Source: Faecalitalea cylindroides ATCC 27803 (lineage in GTDB: Bacteria > Bacillota_I > Bacilli_A > Erysipelotrichales > Erysipelotrichaceae). Taken from it: a stretch of DNA of 64,000 nt. The stretch covers positions 1 through 64,000 of the forward strand of contig NZ_KI270990.1 in the NCBI RefSeq assembly GCF_000469305.1, written 5' to 3'. The notes below the pieces were generated by a model. That model did no database searches. It was given only the letters and a program-made list of their open reading frames with translations, and was not told the DNA's origin. The translations under genes and the position numbers were made by a program. This document shows, piece after piece, positions 24,542 to 33,986 of this stretch. How positions within the stretch are numbered: position 1 is the stretch's first letter; each line of letters opens with the position of its first letter.

Positions 24542-26125
24542 ATGAAGAAAATTATTGTAAAAATAGCAACAGTTGTTATTGTGCTTGGCTTAGTTGGAGG
24601 TATCATATATTGGAAGTCATTACCTGAAGAAGATGTTTCTATAGAAACAATTTATACTGAAGAGTATCAAAATAATGTTGCTGACGAACTGGAATCAAAA
24701 AAATCCTTAAACGATTATGATGAAGATCATATGTTGATTGAATATAATCCATTCAAGACTAATACTTTATCGCTCTATGTTTATTTTAATACTGAAGAAG
24801 CTACAAAAGTATCTTATACTGTAAAGGCGCCGGAAACAGATTATGAAGATTTTAGTGCTAATGTAGATGGCAGTTATCGAACAGAACACGAATTTCAAGT
24901 TCTGGGTTTGATCCCTGGTACACTCAATGAAGTTGAGTTTGCAATAGAAGATGAAGATGGAAATACAATTACACGAACATATGAGTATACTACATCCTCT
25001 CTTCTAGGAAATGAGGATGTTCAACTTGAAGAAATGAATAGTACGGTGGATTCAGTAGATATTGGAAATGGATTGTTTGCCTTTATGGGGAATGATAGTG
25101 ATGAACAGGATTTCATGTATTACTATGATGAAGATGGTGTGATTCGTGGAGAAATACCAATCCTTGGATATCGTAGTCATCGTTTGTTGTTTCAAGATGA
25201 TTTGATGTATTTTAGTGTTGCTGAGAGTAAGATGGTAGCCATGAATGGATTAGGTCAAATCGTAAAAATATATGATCTAGGTCAATATGAACTGCATCAT
25301 GATTATGTATTTGATAATGATGGAAATATTTTGATCTTGGCATCCGATACTGAATCCGATACGGTAGAAGATCGAATTGTCTTATTAGATGTAGAAACAG
25401 GGGAAGTCAGCGAAGTGTTAGATCTTGAAGATTTATTTGGGTCATATAAAGATATGACAAGCCATGATGAAGATGAAGACTGGGATTGGATGCATATCAA
25501 TACGCTTCAATGGTTAGAAGATGGAAGTGTAATTTTAAGTTCAAGAGAAACAAGTACGATCATTAAGATCAATGATCTAGAAACAAATCCAAGTATTGAT
25601 TATTTGATTGGGGAAGAATCATTCTGGAGCGATACTGAGTATGCGGATTATTTGTTAATGCCAACGAGTGAATTCTCCAATACAGGTGGGCAGCATTCCG
25701 TGACATATATGAGAGATGACTCTTTAGAAGATGGTCAATATTACCTATACCTATTCAATAATAATTATGGTGTTAGTACAACACGCAGCGATTATGATTG
25801 GACACAGATTGAAGGAATTGAAACAAAATTAGCTACAGAAGGAGATACAGAAATTGATAGTGTATCTTACTTTTATCAGTATCTAGTAGATGAAAATGAA
25901 GGAACATATTCTTTAGTACAATCTTTTGAGATTCCTTATTCAGGAATTGTGAGCAGTGTTCAAAGAGTTGATGACTATATTATCACAGATTCAGGAATGC
26001 AAGGTGTACTGGGAATTTATGATGCGCAGGGAAACCTTTTGAAACAGTATAAATCAATGTTGAACAAGAAATATATTTATCGTATTTACTATTATGATTT
26101 TGATGGATTCTACTTTAATATTTAA
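24542..26125 (+). CDS. Membrane-anchored aryl-sulfate sulfotransferase (ASST family)
   Basis: 527 residues. An N-terminal hydrophobic segment (about 5-24) serves as signal-anchor, so the enzyme is extracytoplasmic. The N-terminal beta domain (about 50-160) and a propeller-like body follow. Conserved catalytic surroundings of ASST are recognisable in order: HHDYVFDNDGN, DWMHINTLQW, SSRETSTI and GGQHSVTYM, which supply the His/His/Arg/His set; the last His is the sulfohistidine nucleophile in the E. coli enzyme. ASST moves sulfate between phenolic compounds without PAPS. It is monocistronic, between two terminators. Acidic residues are unusually frequent. Confidence 0.85.
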   Translation: MKKIIVKIATVVIVLGLVGGIIYWKSLPEEDVSIETIYTEEYQNNVADELESKKSLNDYDEDHMLIEYNPFKTNTLSLYVYFNTEEATKVSYTVKAPETDYEDFSANVDGSYRTEHEFQVLGLIPGTLNEVEFAIEDEDGNTITRTYEYTTSSLLGNEDVQLEEMNSTVDSVDIGNGLFAFMGNDSDEQDFMYYYDEDGVIRGEIPILGYRSHRLLFQDDLMYFSVAESKMVAMNGLGQIVKIYDLGQYELHHDYVFDNDGNILILASDTESDTVEDRIVLLDVETGEVSEVLDLEDLFGSYKDMTSHDEDEDWDWMHINTLQWLEDGSVILSSRETSTIIKINDLETNPSIDYLIGEESFWSDTEYADYLLMPTSEFSNTGGQHSVTYMRDDSLEDGQYYLYLFNNNYGVSTTRSDYDWTQIEGIETKLATEGDTEIDSVSYFYQYLVDENEGTYSLVQSFEIPYSGIVSSVQRVDDYIITDSGMQGVLGIYDAQGNLLKQYKSMLNKKYIYRIYYYDFDGFYFNI

Positions 26126-26126
26126 T

Positions 26127-26154
26127 AGAATCGGCTTTATGCCGATTCTTTTTT
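26127..26154 (+). terminator. Intrinsic terminator after the sulfotransferase gene
   Basis: AGAATCGGC (26127-26135) and GCCGATTCT (26141-26149), loop TTTAT, then T run. Confidence 0.92.
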
Positions 26155-26169
26155 ATCAACTTAACTGTC

Positions 26170-26198
26170 TTGTCAGCTGTAAATAAAAGATGTATAAT
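26170..26198 (+). promoter_or_regulatory. Promoter of nadABC-niaR
   Basis: TTGTCA (26170-26175) and a perfect TATAAT (26193-26198) separated by 17 bp. NiaR, encoded by the last gene of the operon, would be expected to bind near here; ACTGTC and GCTGTA flank the -35, but I cannot show a convincing operator. Confidence 0.75.
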
Positions 26199-26230
26199 TT
26201 GGCGGTATAAGTTTAAAAAGAGGGAAGATT

Positions 26231-27136
26231 ATGTCATTGTTTAGTGAAATAGAAACATTAAAGAAAGAAAAAAATGCGATCATCTTGGCGCATTACTATG
26301 TGCCTGATGAAGTACAGGTAATTGCTGATTTTGTTGGGGATTCGTTTGCCTTGGCAAAAAAAGCTAAAGAAACGGATGCCAAGATCATCGTTTTTGCCGG
26401 AGTTCTGTTTATGGCAGAAAGTGCTAAATTGTTAAATCCAGATAAAAAAGTATTGATACCCGATATGAGTGCAGATTGTCCAATGGCACATATGGCTGCT
26501 ATTTCAAAGATTAAAAAGATGAAAGAAGAGTATGAAGATCTTGCGGTTGTATGTTATGTGAATTCAACAGCAGCTTTAAAAGCCGTCAGTGATGTTTGTG
26601 TAACATCTTCTAATGCGGTAGATATCGTACGATCATTAAAGAATCAAAATATCTTCTTTATACCAGATCAGCATCTTGGATCGTATGTAAAAAAACAAGT
26701 TCCAGAAAAAAATATTATTTTAAATGATGGCTATTGTATCACGCACCATGCGATGACTAAAGAGGCTGCATTATCTGCCAAAAAACAACATCCTGAAGCA
26801 TTGCTACTTGTACATCCAGAATGTAAAGAAGAAGTGGTGCAGTTGGCAGATTATGCCGGCAGCACAGCTGGTATTATCAATTTCGCAAAAAGCAGTATGA
26901 ACAAGGAGTTTATCATTGGTACTGAACTTGGTGTTTTATGTGAACTAAAAAAACAGTGTCCGGATAAGACCTTCTATCCAATGTCTGAAGAATTGATTTG
27001 CTCCAATATGAAAAAAATATTGGTTGAAAAAGTTCGAGATTGTCTAAAAGAGGAAAACAATGAAATAATTTTAGATGAAAATATGATGATCAATGCGAAC
27101 AAACCACTGGAAAAAATGTTGGAGCTGGCATCATGA
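26231..27136 (+). CDS. nadA: Quinolinate synthase NadA
   Basis: 301 residues. It condenses iminoaspartate and dihydroxyacetone phosphate to quinolinate with a [4Fe-4S] cluster. The start KNAIILAHYYVPDEVQVIADFVGDS, the YVNSTAALKAVSDVCVTSSNA block (a cluster Cys) and HPECKEEVVQLADYAGSTAG are family signatures; further Cys residues lie in MSADCPMAHM and near the C-terminus. The length fits the short bacterial NadA form. Its end overlaps nadB by 4 bases. Confidence 0.96.
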   Translation: MSLFSEIETLKKEKNAIILAHYYVPDEVQVIADFVGDSFALAKKAKETDAKIIVFAGVLFMAESAKLLNPDKKVLIPDMSADCPMAHMAAISKIKKMKEEYEDLAVVCYVNSTAALKAVSDVCVTSSNAVDIVRSLKNQNIFFIPDQHLGSYVKKQVPEKNIILNDGYCITHHAMTKEAALSAKKQHPEALLLVHPECKEEVVQLADYAGSTAGIINFAKSSMNKEFIIGTELGVLCELKKQCPDKTFYPMSEELICSNMKKILVEKVRDCLKEENNEIILDENMMINANKPLEKMLELAS

Positions 27137-28422
27137 AACGAATTGATACAGATATCTTGATCGTAGGAACAGGAGCTGCAGGATTGTTTGCGGCATTACA
27201 TGCAGATCCGGATAAAAAAGTTTTAATGATCACAAAAGTTGCAAAGGACAAGAGCGATTCCTATTTAGCACAAGGTGGAATATGTGTTTTAAAAGATGAA
27301 AGCGATTATGATAGTTTTTTTGAGGATACGATGAAAGCAGGTCATTATGAAAATCGTAGGGAATCCGTTGATATCATGATTCGCTCGAGTAAAGAAACAA
27401 TCAATGAACTTATAGGATATGGTGTTGAATTTACGAAAAAAGGCAATCATTTTGACTATACTAGAGAAGGATGTCACTCTAAACCTAGAATCTTATATCA
27501 TGAAGACATTACAGGAAAAGAAATCACTTCAAAGCTTTTAGCCGAGGTATTAACGCGTAAAAATATTACGATTCTTGAAAATATGCCTATGGTTGACATT
27601 TTGGAAAGAGAGAATGTTTGTTATGGGGTATTGGCAAAAAAAGACGGTGAATATTATACGATTAGGGCTAATTATACAATTTGGGCAACTGGAGGAATTG
27701 GAGGATTGTTTTGTAATTCAACAAATTATCCGCACTTACGAGCAGATGCAGTTGCGATTGCAATTCGTCATGGAGTCCAACTGGAGCATCCAGAATATAT
27801 TCAATTTCATCCTACAACACTATATTCAAAAAAACATGGTAGAAGTTTTTTGATTAGTGAATCAATTCGTGGAGAAGGTGCAAAACTTTATGGGGCTGAT
27901 GGTAAAAGATTTGCCAATGAAATATTGCCTCGTGATTTATTGACCAAAGAAATATTAAAACAGATGAAAAAAGACCATAAACCATTTGTTTGGCTCGATA
28001 TGACTGTATTAGGAAAAGAAACGATCGTTACACATTTCCCACATATTTATCAACACTGCCTGAATGAGGGATATGATTGTACAAAAGAGTGGATTCCTGT
28101 TGTTCCAGGTCAGCATTACTATATGGGTGGAGTATACGTGGATAAAAATTCAAAGACTTCAATGGAACGATTGTATGCAGCTGGGGAGACAAGCTGCAAT
28201 GGCGTGCACGGAAAAAATCGTCTTGCTTCTAATTCTTTATTAGAAAGCCTAGTTTTTGCAAAAAGGGCAATGCAGGATATAAAAACACAGAAAGCAGTTC
28301 AATCTTCATGTGATTTAGACGATTTGGCCAAAGAAACAATTGAAAAACTACCAAAGGATTATGTGGAAACATATAAAAATATTGTTCTAAATGAGATCAA
28401 AAAGCGAAAGGAGAACCAATGA
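27133..28422 (+). CDS. nadB: L-aspartate oxidase NadB (short form)
   Basis: 429 residues. The FAD-binding start DILIVGTGAAGLFAALHA, the covalent-flavin-like region SYLAQGGICVL, the substrate-side block QFHPTTLYSKKHGRSFLISE and GEGAKLYG, and the late GGVYVDKNSKTSMERLYAAGE and NGVHGKNRLASNSLLE identify NadB. It lacks most of the C-terminal helical domain of the about 530-residue enzymes of E. coli and Bacillus, as in other short Firmicute NadB. It oxidises aspartate to iminoaspartate for NadA; in anaerobes fumarate may be the acceptor. Overlaps both neighbours by 4 bases. Confidence 0.94.
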   Translation: MKRIDTDILIVGTGAAGLFAALHADPDKKVLMITKVAKDKSDSYLAQGGICVLKDESDYDSFFEDTMKAGHYENRRESVDIMIRSSKETINELIGYGVEFTKKGNHFDYTREGCHSKPRILYHEDITGKEITSKLLAEVLTRKNITILENMPMVDILERENVCYGVLAKKDGEYYTIRANYTIWATGGIGGLFCNSTNYPHLRADAVAIAIRHGVQLEHPEYIQFHPTTLYSKKHGRSFLISESIRGEGAKLYGADGKRFANEILPRDLLTKEILKQMKKDHKPFVWLDMTVLGKETIVTHFPHIYQHCLNEGYDCTKEWIPVVPGQHYYMGGVYVDKNSKTSMERLYAAGETSCNGVHGKNRLASNSLLESLVFAKRAMQDIKTQKAVQSSCDLDDLAKETIEKLPKDYVETYKNIVLNEIKKRKENQ

Positions 28423-29270
28423 ACACAATAACGATGTCAATGAATGTGGATGGATTGATCCTGCAGGCTTTGCGGGAGGATATCACAAGTGAAGATATTA
28501 CAACCAATGCCATCATGAAAAAATACCAGGAAGGATCTGTGCAATTGATTTGTAAACAAGATGGTATCATTGCCGGTTTGCCTGTATTTGAAAGAGTATT
28601 CCATTTGACAGATCCCAAAACAGAGGTGTTTTTGTTTGTGGAAGATGGAGCCGAAGTTAAAAACGGTCAGCAGATCGGTGAAGTGCATGGGGATATTCGT
28701 GTGCTTTTATCTGCCGAAAGAACGGCCTTGAATTTCCTTCAAAGAATGTCAGGAATTGCGACATATACACACGAAAGTGCAAAGCTTTTAGAGGGTACAA
28801 AAACAAAATTACTGGATACAAGAAAAACAACACCAAATATGCGTGTGTTTGAAAAGTATGCAGTAAAAGTTGGTGGTGGATATAATCATCGCTATAACCT
28901 TTCAGATGGAGTTTTATTAAAAGATAATCATATTGCAGCTGCAGGAGGCATTACACAGGCAATCAATTTGGCTAAAGAATATGCATCATTTGTTCGTAAG
29001 ATCGAAATTGAAGTTGAGAATATGGATATGGTCAAAGAAGCGGTTGAGGCTGGTGCAGATATTATTATGTTAGACAATATGAGCATAGATGAAATGAAAG
29101 AAGCGGTCGCATATATTAATGGCAGAGCATTGACAGAATGTAGCGGAAATGTCACAAAAGAAACAATTAAAGATCTAGCACAAATTGGAGTGGATTATAT
29201 TTCCAGCGGTGCTTTGACACATTCAGCTCCAATTCTGGATTTATCTTTAAAGAATTTAAAAGCGGTGTAA
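28419..29270 (+). CDS. nadC: Nicotinate-nucleotide pyrophosphorylase (carboxylating)
   Basis: 283 residues. The order EDITSEDITTNAI, ERTALNFLQRMSGIAT, TRKTTPNMRVFEKYAVKVGG, HRYNLSDGVLLKDNHI and the C-terminal ISSGALTHSAP is the complete NadC signature. It turns quinolinate and PRPP into nicotinate mononucleotide, the substrate of the NadD half encoded at 3375. Translation is coupled to nadB by ATGA overlap. Confidence 0.97.
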   Translation: MNTITMSMNVDGLILQALREDITSEDITTNAIMKKYQEGSVQLICKQDGIIAGLPVFERVFHLTDPKTEVFLFVEDGAEVKNGQQIGEVHGDIRVLLSAERTALNFLQRMSGIATYTHESAKLLEGTKTKLLDTRKTTPNMRVFEKYAVKVGGGYNHRYNLSDGVLLKDNHIAAAGGITQAINLAKEYASFVRKIEIEVENMDMVKEAVEAGADIIMLDNMSIDEMKEAVAYINGRALTECSGNVTKETIKDLAQIGVDYISSGALTHSAPILDLSLKNLKAV

Positions 29271-29272
29271 TC

Positions 29273-29785
29273 ATGTCCAAAAATCATCGTTTGGATATAA
29301 TCGTCAAAACTTTGTGCGATTCAGATCAGCCTGTTTCTGGAACAAAACTGGCAAAAATTTGTGATGTATCGAGGCAAGTCATCGTTCAAGACATAGCTTT
29401 ATTAAGGGCTAAAGATATCGATATCATTTCTACCAGTAAAGGATATATTATCTTAGATCATGATATAAAAAGAGAAATCTATGTTTGTCATACAGATGAT
29501 ATGATTGAAGATGAGTTAAATACGATAGTTGATCTAGGTGGAAAAGTAGAGAATGTTTTCGTGGATCATGCGATCTATGGAAGAATTGAAGCAAACCTGA
29601 ATATTCATTCGCGAAAAGATGTTAAAAATTTTGTGAACGAAACCACATTGAAAAAAATTAAACCTTTGACAGAGCTTACCGGTGGTAAACATGGTCATTT
29701 GGTTTGTGCCTCTAGTGAATTTATTTTAGATGAGATAGAAGAAGCCTTGGCTAAGATGAATATTTTGTCAAAAAAGGATGAGTGA
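29273..29785 (+). CDS. niaR: NiaR (YrxA) nicotinate-responsive repressor
   Basis: 170 residues: an HTH_11 winged helix (LAKICDVSRQVIVQDIALLRA) and a C-terminal 3H domain with the conserved histidines in YVCHTDDM, VFVDHAIYG and GGKHGHLV. NiaR represses de novo NAD and niacin uptake genes when niacin is plentiful. As the last gene of the nadABC operon it likely autoregulates it. Confidence 0.93.
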   Translation: MSKNHRLDIIVKTLCDSDQPVSGTKLAKICDVSRQVIVQDIALLRAKDIDIISTSKGYIILDHDIKREIYVCHTDDMIEDELNTIVDLGGKVENVFVDHAIYGRIEANLNIHSRKDVKNFVNETTLKKIKPLTELTGGKHGHLVCASSEFILDEIEEALAKMNILSKKDE

Positions 29786-29825
29786 TTGTCTAGTTGTGTT
29801 ATAATCATTCAAAGGATGTGATTAT

Positions 29826-30704
29826 ATGCAACCACCAGTATTTGATAAATTTCAAAATGAAGATCGTGATTTTAAATCAATAGGGAAAAGTTTATGGGTG
29901 TATTTTGCCGTAATGCTTGTCATTACTATGCCTTTTTCCTATATAGATAATGGATTGTCGGCTATTATTTCCATTATTACAATTTTGATCACGATCTTTT
30001 ATTGTAAGCGAAAAACTAAAATACAAATACCAGGCTCTATATATGATTTGAATTGTTCTGTAAAAGAGCTGGGTAAGTATTTTATCTTGATGACCGGATT
30101 CTCTATGGCTGCAATCTTATTTATCAGCATTATCAGTACAGTATTCACCACGATTACAAATTTAGATATTCCTCAGGCAGATTTTACGTTTGATTTTAGC
30201 TCTTTGTCAGGTTGGCTTTTTTTGTTCTATGTTTGTTTGATTGGACCAATCTTTGAAGAAGTCTTATTTCGTGGAGCAATCTTAAGAACACTTAATAGAT
30301 ATAATCGCTATTTTGCCATTATTGCCTCAGCATTGATCTTCGGCTTATTTCATCTATATTTGGAACAAGGTGCACATGCATTTGTATTAGGATTAGTGCT
30401 TGCGTATGCTTCTTTAAAAACAGATTCTTTGATGGTTCCTATTTTGTTGCATATATTTCATAATACTTTAACGACATTTACTTCATTTTCGATGTCATTG
30501 ACCACAATCGATCTGTTGTTTCGCTTTGCTTGTATGATTGTCGCTTTAATTTGGTTATCAAATCATATAAAAGATCTTAAAAAAGAATATCAGGAAGATC
30601 CGATTAGTTATCCTTTTTTTTCAAGACTCTTTTTAAGATTTTCTTTTATATCCTGGTTTATTTTGTTTATACTTGAGACAGTTGTTAGTTTTATCGTTGG
30701 TTGA
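29826..30704 (+). CDS. CPBP-family intramembrane metalloprotease
   Basis: 292 residues with about 7-8 hydrophobic segments. The CAAX-protease/bacteriocin-processing motifs are in place: EEVLFRGAIL (EExxxR), FGLFHLYLEQG (FxxxH) and LLHIFHNTL (HxxxN). Roles in the family include bacteriocin self-immunity and peptide maturation; the substrate here cannot be told. It has its own start region 40 bases after niaR and a strong terminator. Confidence 0.9.
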   Translation: MQPPVFDKFQNEDRDFKSIGKSLWVYFAVMLVITMPFSYIDNGLSAIISIITILITIFYCKRKTKIQIPGSIYDLNCSVKELGKYFILMTGFSMAAILFISIISTVFTTITNLDIPQADFTFDFSSLSGWLFLFYVCLIGPIFEEVLFRGAILRTLNRYNRYFAIIASALIFGLFHLYLEQGAHAFVLGLVLAYASLKTDSLMVPILLHIFHNTLTTFTSFSMSLTTIDLLFRFACMIVALIWLSNHIKDLKKEYQEDPISYPFFSRLFLRFSFISWFILFILETVVSFIVG

Positions 30705-30729
30705 TTTGATTTAGAATCAACCTTTTTTT
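30699..30729 (+). terminator. Intrinsic terminator after the CPBP gene
   Basis: GGTTGATT (30699-30706) and AATCAACC (30715-30722), followed by T7. Confidence 0.9.
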
Positions 30730-30744
30730 ATCAAGTCGTATCAT

Positions 30745-30773
30745 TTGAAATCGCTAAACCTGTATGTTATATT
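30745..30773 (+). promoter_or_regulatory. Promoter of the pflB leader
   Basis: TTGAAA (30745-30750) and TATATT (30768-30773) at 17 bp, just upstream of the ZTP riboswitch. Confidence 0.65.
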
Positions 30774-30783
30774 TAGGGTGCTT

Positions 30784-30856
30784 ATATAACTGACGGAAAA
30801 AGTGGAACTGACCACATGGAAGTATAAGAGTATAAATGCCGTCCGTCTGGGCAGCC
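30784..30856 (+). ncRNA. ZTP riboswitch (pfl motif) upstream of pflB
   Basis: The pattern ACTGACGGAAAA, then GTGG-AACTGA-CCAC (30802-30815), then CCGTC (30839-30843) and CTGGGCA (30847-30853) matches the pfl motif: P1 GACGG (30792-30796) pairs with CCGTC, the inner hairpin is GTGG/CCAC, and the conserved CTGGGCA follows. The class binds ZTP/ZMP, signals of folate or one-carbon shortage. No T run follows before pflB, so the switch probably acts on translation: the ribosome-binding site CAGGAGGAC lies 15-20 bases downstream. Confidence 0.85.
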
Positions 30857-30878
30857 ATAGAAAAGACAGGAGGACAAC

Positions 30879-33125
30879 ATGAGAAAAGAGTGGCAAGGTT
30901 TCAAAGGAACAAAATGGCAGGATGAAGTGGATGTTCGTGAATTTATTCAGAACAACTATACTCCATATGATGGAGATGAAAGCTTCATGGCTGAACCAAC
31001 ACAAGCAACAGAAAAATTATGGGGAGCTCTTCAAAAGCTTCAAAAAGAAGAGCGTGCCAAAGGTGGCGTTTTAGATATGGAAACAGAAATTGTTTCTTCT
31101 TTGACATCTTATGGACCTGGTTATATTGATGAATCAATGAAAGATCTTGAACAGATCGTCGGCTTACAGACGGATAAACCATTAAAACGTGCTTTCATGC
31201 CATATGGTGGAATTCGTATGAGTGAAGAGGCATGTACCACATATGGTTATAAACCAAGTGAGAAATTACATGAAATTTTTACAAAATATCATAAAACTCA
31301 TAACGATGCGGTATTTAGTGCATATACGCCGGAAATGCGTGCTGCACGACGCAATAAGATCATCACAGGACTTCCAGATACATATGGGCGTGGACGTATC
31401 GTTGGTGATTATCGCCGTGTTGCACTATATGGAATTGATTATTTGATTGAGAAAAAGGAAGAAGATCTGGCACTTTGTGGCGATGGTACAATGCTGGATC
31501 ATATCATTCGTCAGCGTGAAGAATTAGCTGATCAAATCAAGGCTTTAAAAGGCATGAAAGAAATGGCTGCTGCCTATGGCTATGATATTTCTGGACCAGC
31601 TAAAAACGCTAAGGAAGCTGCACAGTGGTTATATTTTGGATATTTAGCTGCAATTAAAACACAAAACGGTGCAGCTATGAGTGTCGGACGTATTTCTACC
31701 TTCCTTGATATTTATTTTGAACGTGATCTAAAAGCAGGAATCTTAACAGAAAGTCAGGCACAGGAAATCATTGACCATATGACCATGAAGTTTAGAATGG
31801 TTAAATTTGCCCGTATTCCTAGCTATAATCAATTATTCTCTGGTGACCCGGTTTGGGCTACTTTAGATGTTGCGGGTATCGGTATGGATGGAAGACATAT
31901 GGTAACTAAAACATGTTATCGTTTCCTACATACTCTTGAAAACATGGGACCTAGTCCTGAACCAAACTTGACTGTATTGTATTCATCTCACTTACCAGAA
32001 AACTTTAAAAAGTATGCAGCTAAGATCAGTGTTGCGACAAGCTCTGTTCAATATGAAAACGATGATGTTATGCGCCCAGTTTGGGGTGATGACTATGCAG
32101 TATGCTGCTGCGTAAGTGCAACACAGACTGGAAAAGAAATGCAGTTCTTTGGAGCTCGTGCAAATCTTGCGAAATGTTTGTTGTACGCAATCAATGGTGG
32201 AGTTGATGAAAAGACAAAAACACAGGTAGGGCCTGAATATAAACCAATTACAAGTGAATATTTAGACTTTGATGAAGTAATGCATAAATATGACATCATG
32301 ATGGATTGGTTGTCTGGATTATATGTAAATACACTGAATTTGATTCAGTATATGCATGATAAATATTATTATGAAGCTAGCCAGATGGCTTTGATCGATA
32401 CAAATGTTCGTCGTACATTTGCGACAGGTATTGCGGGATTCTCTCATGTAGTAGATTCATTATGTGCTATTAAATACGCAAAAGTGAAAACTGTACGTGA
32501 TGAAGATGGCTTAGTCGTAGATTATGAGATTGAAGGAGATTTCCCTCGTTATGGAAATGATGATGATAGGGCCGATGAAATCGCAGTATGGTTGTTAAAG
32601 ACATTTATGCGCAAAATTGAAAAGCATCATACATATCGTGATAGTGAACCAACAACTTCTATTTTGACAATTACATCAAATGTTGTATATGGAAAGGCAA
32701 CAGGTGCTTTACCAGATGGTCGAAAAGCAGGGGAACCTTTATCACCAGGTGCAAACCCATCTTATGGTGCAGAAAAGAATGGCTTGTTGGCATCTTTAAA
32801 CTCTGTAGCTAAACTTCCATATGAATATGCGCTTGATGGTATCTCAAATACGCAAACGATCAATCCTGGAGCGTTAGGGCATGACGATGAGGAAAGAGCA
32901 GAGAATTTAGTTCATGTTATGGATGGATACTTTGATCAAGGAGCACATCATTTAAATGTAAATGTATTTGGTGTTGAAAAGTTAAAAGATGCAATGGAGC
33001 ATCCGGAAAAAGAAGAATATCAAAACTTTACGATTCGTGTTTCTGGATATGCGGTTAAGTTCATCGATTTAACTCGTGAGCAACAATTAGATGTTATTGC
33101 TCGTACATGTCACGATCATCTATAA
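30879..33125 (+). CDS. pflB: Formate C-acetyltransferase (pyruvate formate-lyase)
   Basis: 748 residues, full length. The active site reads [12 protein letters not shown] with three Cys (409-411); Cys410-Cys411 match the catalytic dyad before Val-Ser. The radical loop RVSGYAVKF has Gly at 723. It cleaves pyruvate with CoA into acetyl-CoA and formate during anaerobic fermentation; formate feeds one-carbon metabolism, which explains ZTP control. The AGGAGG before the ATG is strong. An intrinsic terminator separates it from pflA. Confidence 0.97.
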   Translation: MRKEWQGFKGTKWQDEVDVREFIQNNYTPYDGDESFMAEPTQATEKLWGALQKLQKEERAKGGVLDMETEIVSSLTSYGPGYIDESMKDLEQIVGLQTDKPLKRAFMPYGGIRMSEEACTTYGYKPSEKLHEIFTKYHKTHNDAVFSAYTPEMRAARRNKIITGLPDTYGRGRIVGDYRRVALYGIDYLIEKKEEDLALCGDGTMLDHIIRQREELADQIKALKGMKEMAAAYGYDISGPAKNAKEAAQWLYFGYLAAIKTQNGAAMSVGRISTFLDIYFERDLKAGILTESQAQEIIDHMTMKFRMVKFARIPSYNQLFSGDPVWATLDVAGIGMDGRHMVTKTCYRFLHTLENMGPSPEPNLTVLYSSHLPENFKKYAAKISVATSSVQYENDDVMRPVWGDDYAVCCCVSATQTGKEMQFFGARANLAKCLLYAINGGVDEKTKTQVGPEYKPITSEYLDFDEVMHKYDIMMDWLSGLYVNTLNLIQYMHDKYYYEASQMALIDTNVRRTFATGIAGFSHVVDSLCAIKYAKVKTVRDEDGLVVDYEIEGDFPRYGNDDDRADEIAVWLLKTFMRKIEKHHTYRDSEPTTSILTITSNVVYGKATGALPDGRKAGEPLSPGANPSYGAEKNGLLASLNSVAKLPYEYALDGISNTQTINPGALGHDDEERAENLVHVMDGYFDQGAHHLNVNVFGVEKLKDAMEHPEKEEYQNFTIRVSGYAVKFIDLTREQQLDVIARTCHDHL

Positions 33126-33131
33126 AATTAA

Positions 33132-33155
33132 AAAGCCTGTACTCAGGCTTTTTTT
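33132..33155 (+). terminator. Terminator between pflB and pflA
   Basis: AAAGCCTG (33132-33139) and CAGGCTTT (33144-33151), loop TACT, then T5. Its place inside the pfl operon suggests that pflA is made by read-through in lower amount. Confidence 0.85.
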
Positions 33156-33170
33156 AGAAAGGAAGTACTT

Positions 33171-33902
33171 ATGACTTTAGGTTCAATTCATTCAATTGAA
33201 ACTTTTGGATCTGTGGATGGGCCAGGTGTTCGTTATGTGATCTTTATGCAAGGATGCAAGATGCGTTGTCAGTTTTGTCATAATGCTGATACGTGGAAAA
33301 TTCAAGAGCCTGATCAAGATCCAGAAGATGTTCTAAATAAAGCTTTGCGTTATCGCCCTTATTGGAAGGATAAAGGAGGTATTACTGTAAGTGGTGGAGA
33401 ACCATTGTTACAAATTGACTTTTTGATTGAATTGTTTACTCTTGCCAAGAGAGAAGGTGTTCATACTGTTCTTGATACATGTGGGCAGCCATTTACCTAT
33501 AATGAACCATTTTTTAAAAAGTTTAATCGATTGATGGATGTGTGTGATTTAGTTTTATTGGATATCAAACATATAGATAATGCTAAACATCAATTGTTAA
33601 CAGGACATACAAATCAAAATATACTGGAGATGGCAAAATATCTTTCCAAAATTAATAAACCGGTTTGGATTCGTCATGTTCTAGTTCCACAAAGAACAGA
33701 TGAAGATATATTCTTAAAAGAATTATCTCAGTTCATTTCAGAGCTAAAGAATGTAGAAAGAGTGGAAGTTTTACCGTATCACACATTGGGGGCATATAAA
33801 TGGCGTGAGTTAGGTCTATCGTATCCTTTAGAAGGCATTGATCCTCCAACAAAAGATAGAATAGAAAACGCAAATAAAATTTTAAAGACAGGCTGGCGAT
33901 AA
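33171..33902 (+). CDS. pflA: Pyruvate formate-lyase activating enzyme
   Basis: 243 residues, the PflA size, without the ferredoxin insert seen in the activase at 21994. The radical SAM motif is CKMRCQFC (residues about 30-37), followed by GGITVSGGEPLLQ and the C-terminal VLPYHTLGAYKW. It installs the Gly723 radical on PflB. Ribosome-binding site AGAAAGGAAG precedes the ATG; it lies behind the internal terminator. Confidence 0.96.
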   Translation: MTLGSIHSIETFGSVDGPGVRYVIFMQGCKMRCQFCHNADTWKIQEPDQDPEDVLNKALRYRPYWKDKGGITVSGGEPLLQIDFLIELFTLAKREGVHTVLDTCGQPFTYNEPFFKKFNRLMDVCDLVLLDIKHIDNAKHQLLTGHTNQNILEMAKYLSKINKPVWIRHVLVPQRTDEDIFLKELSQFISELKNVERVEVLPYHTLGAYKWRELGLSYPLEGIDPPTKDRIENANKILKTGWR

Positions 33903-33986
33903 TAAGTCAGCCTTTTCCTATCGAATGGAAATTATATACTATAAAAGGATATTCAGTTTCTGCTATAATATCAAAGGTGATTAAAT

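Noticed and set aside
26160-26200. NiaR operator before nadA
   Set aside because: Expected from the niaR gene, but the sequence around the -35 is only weakly symmetrical; I could not defend a specific site.
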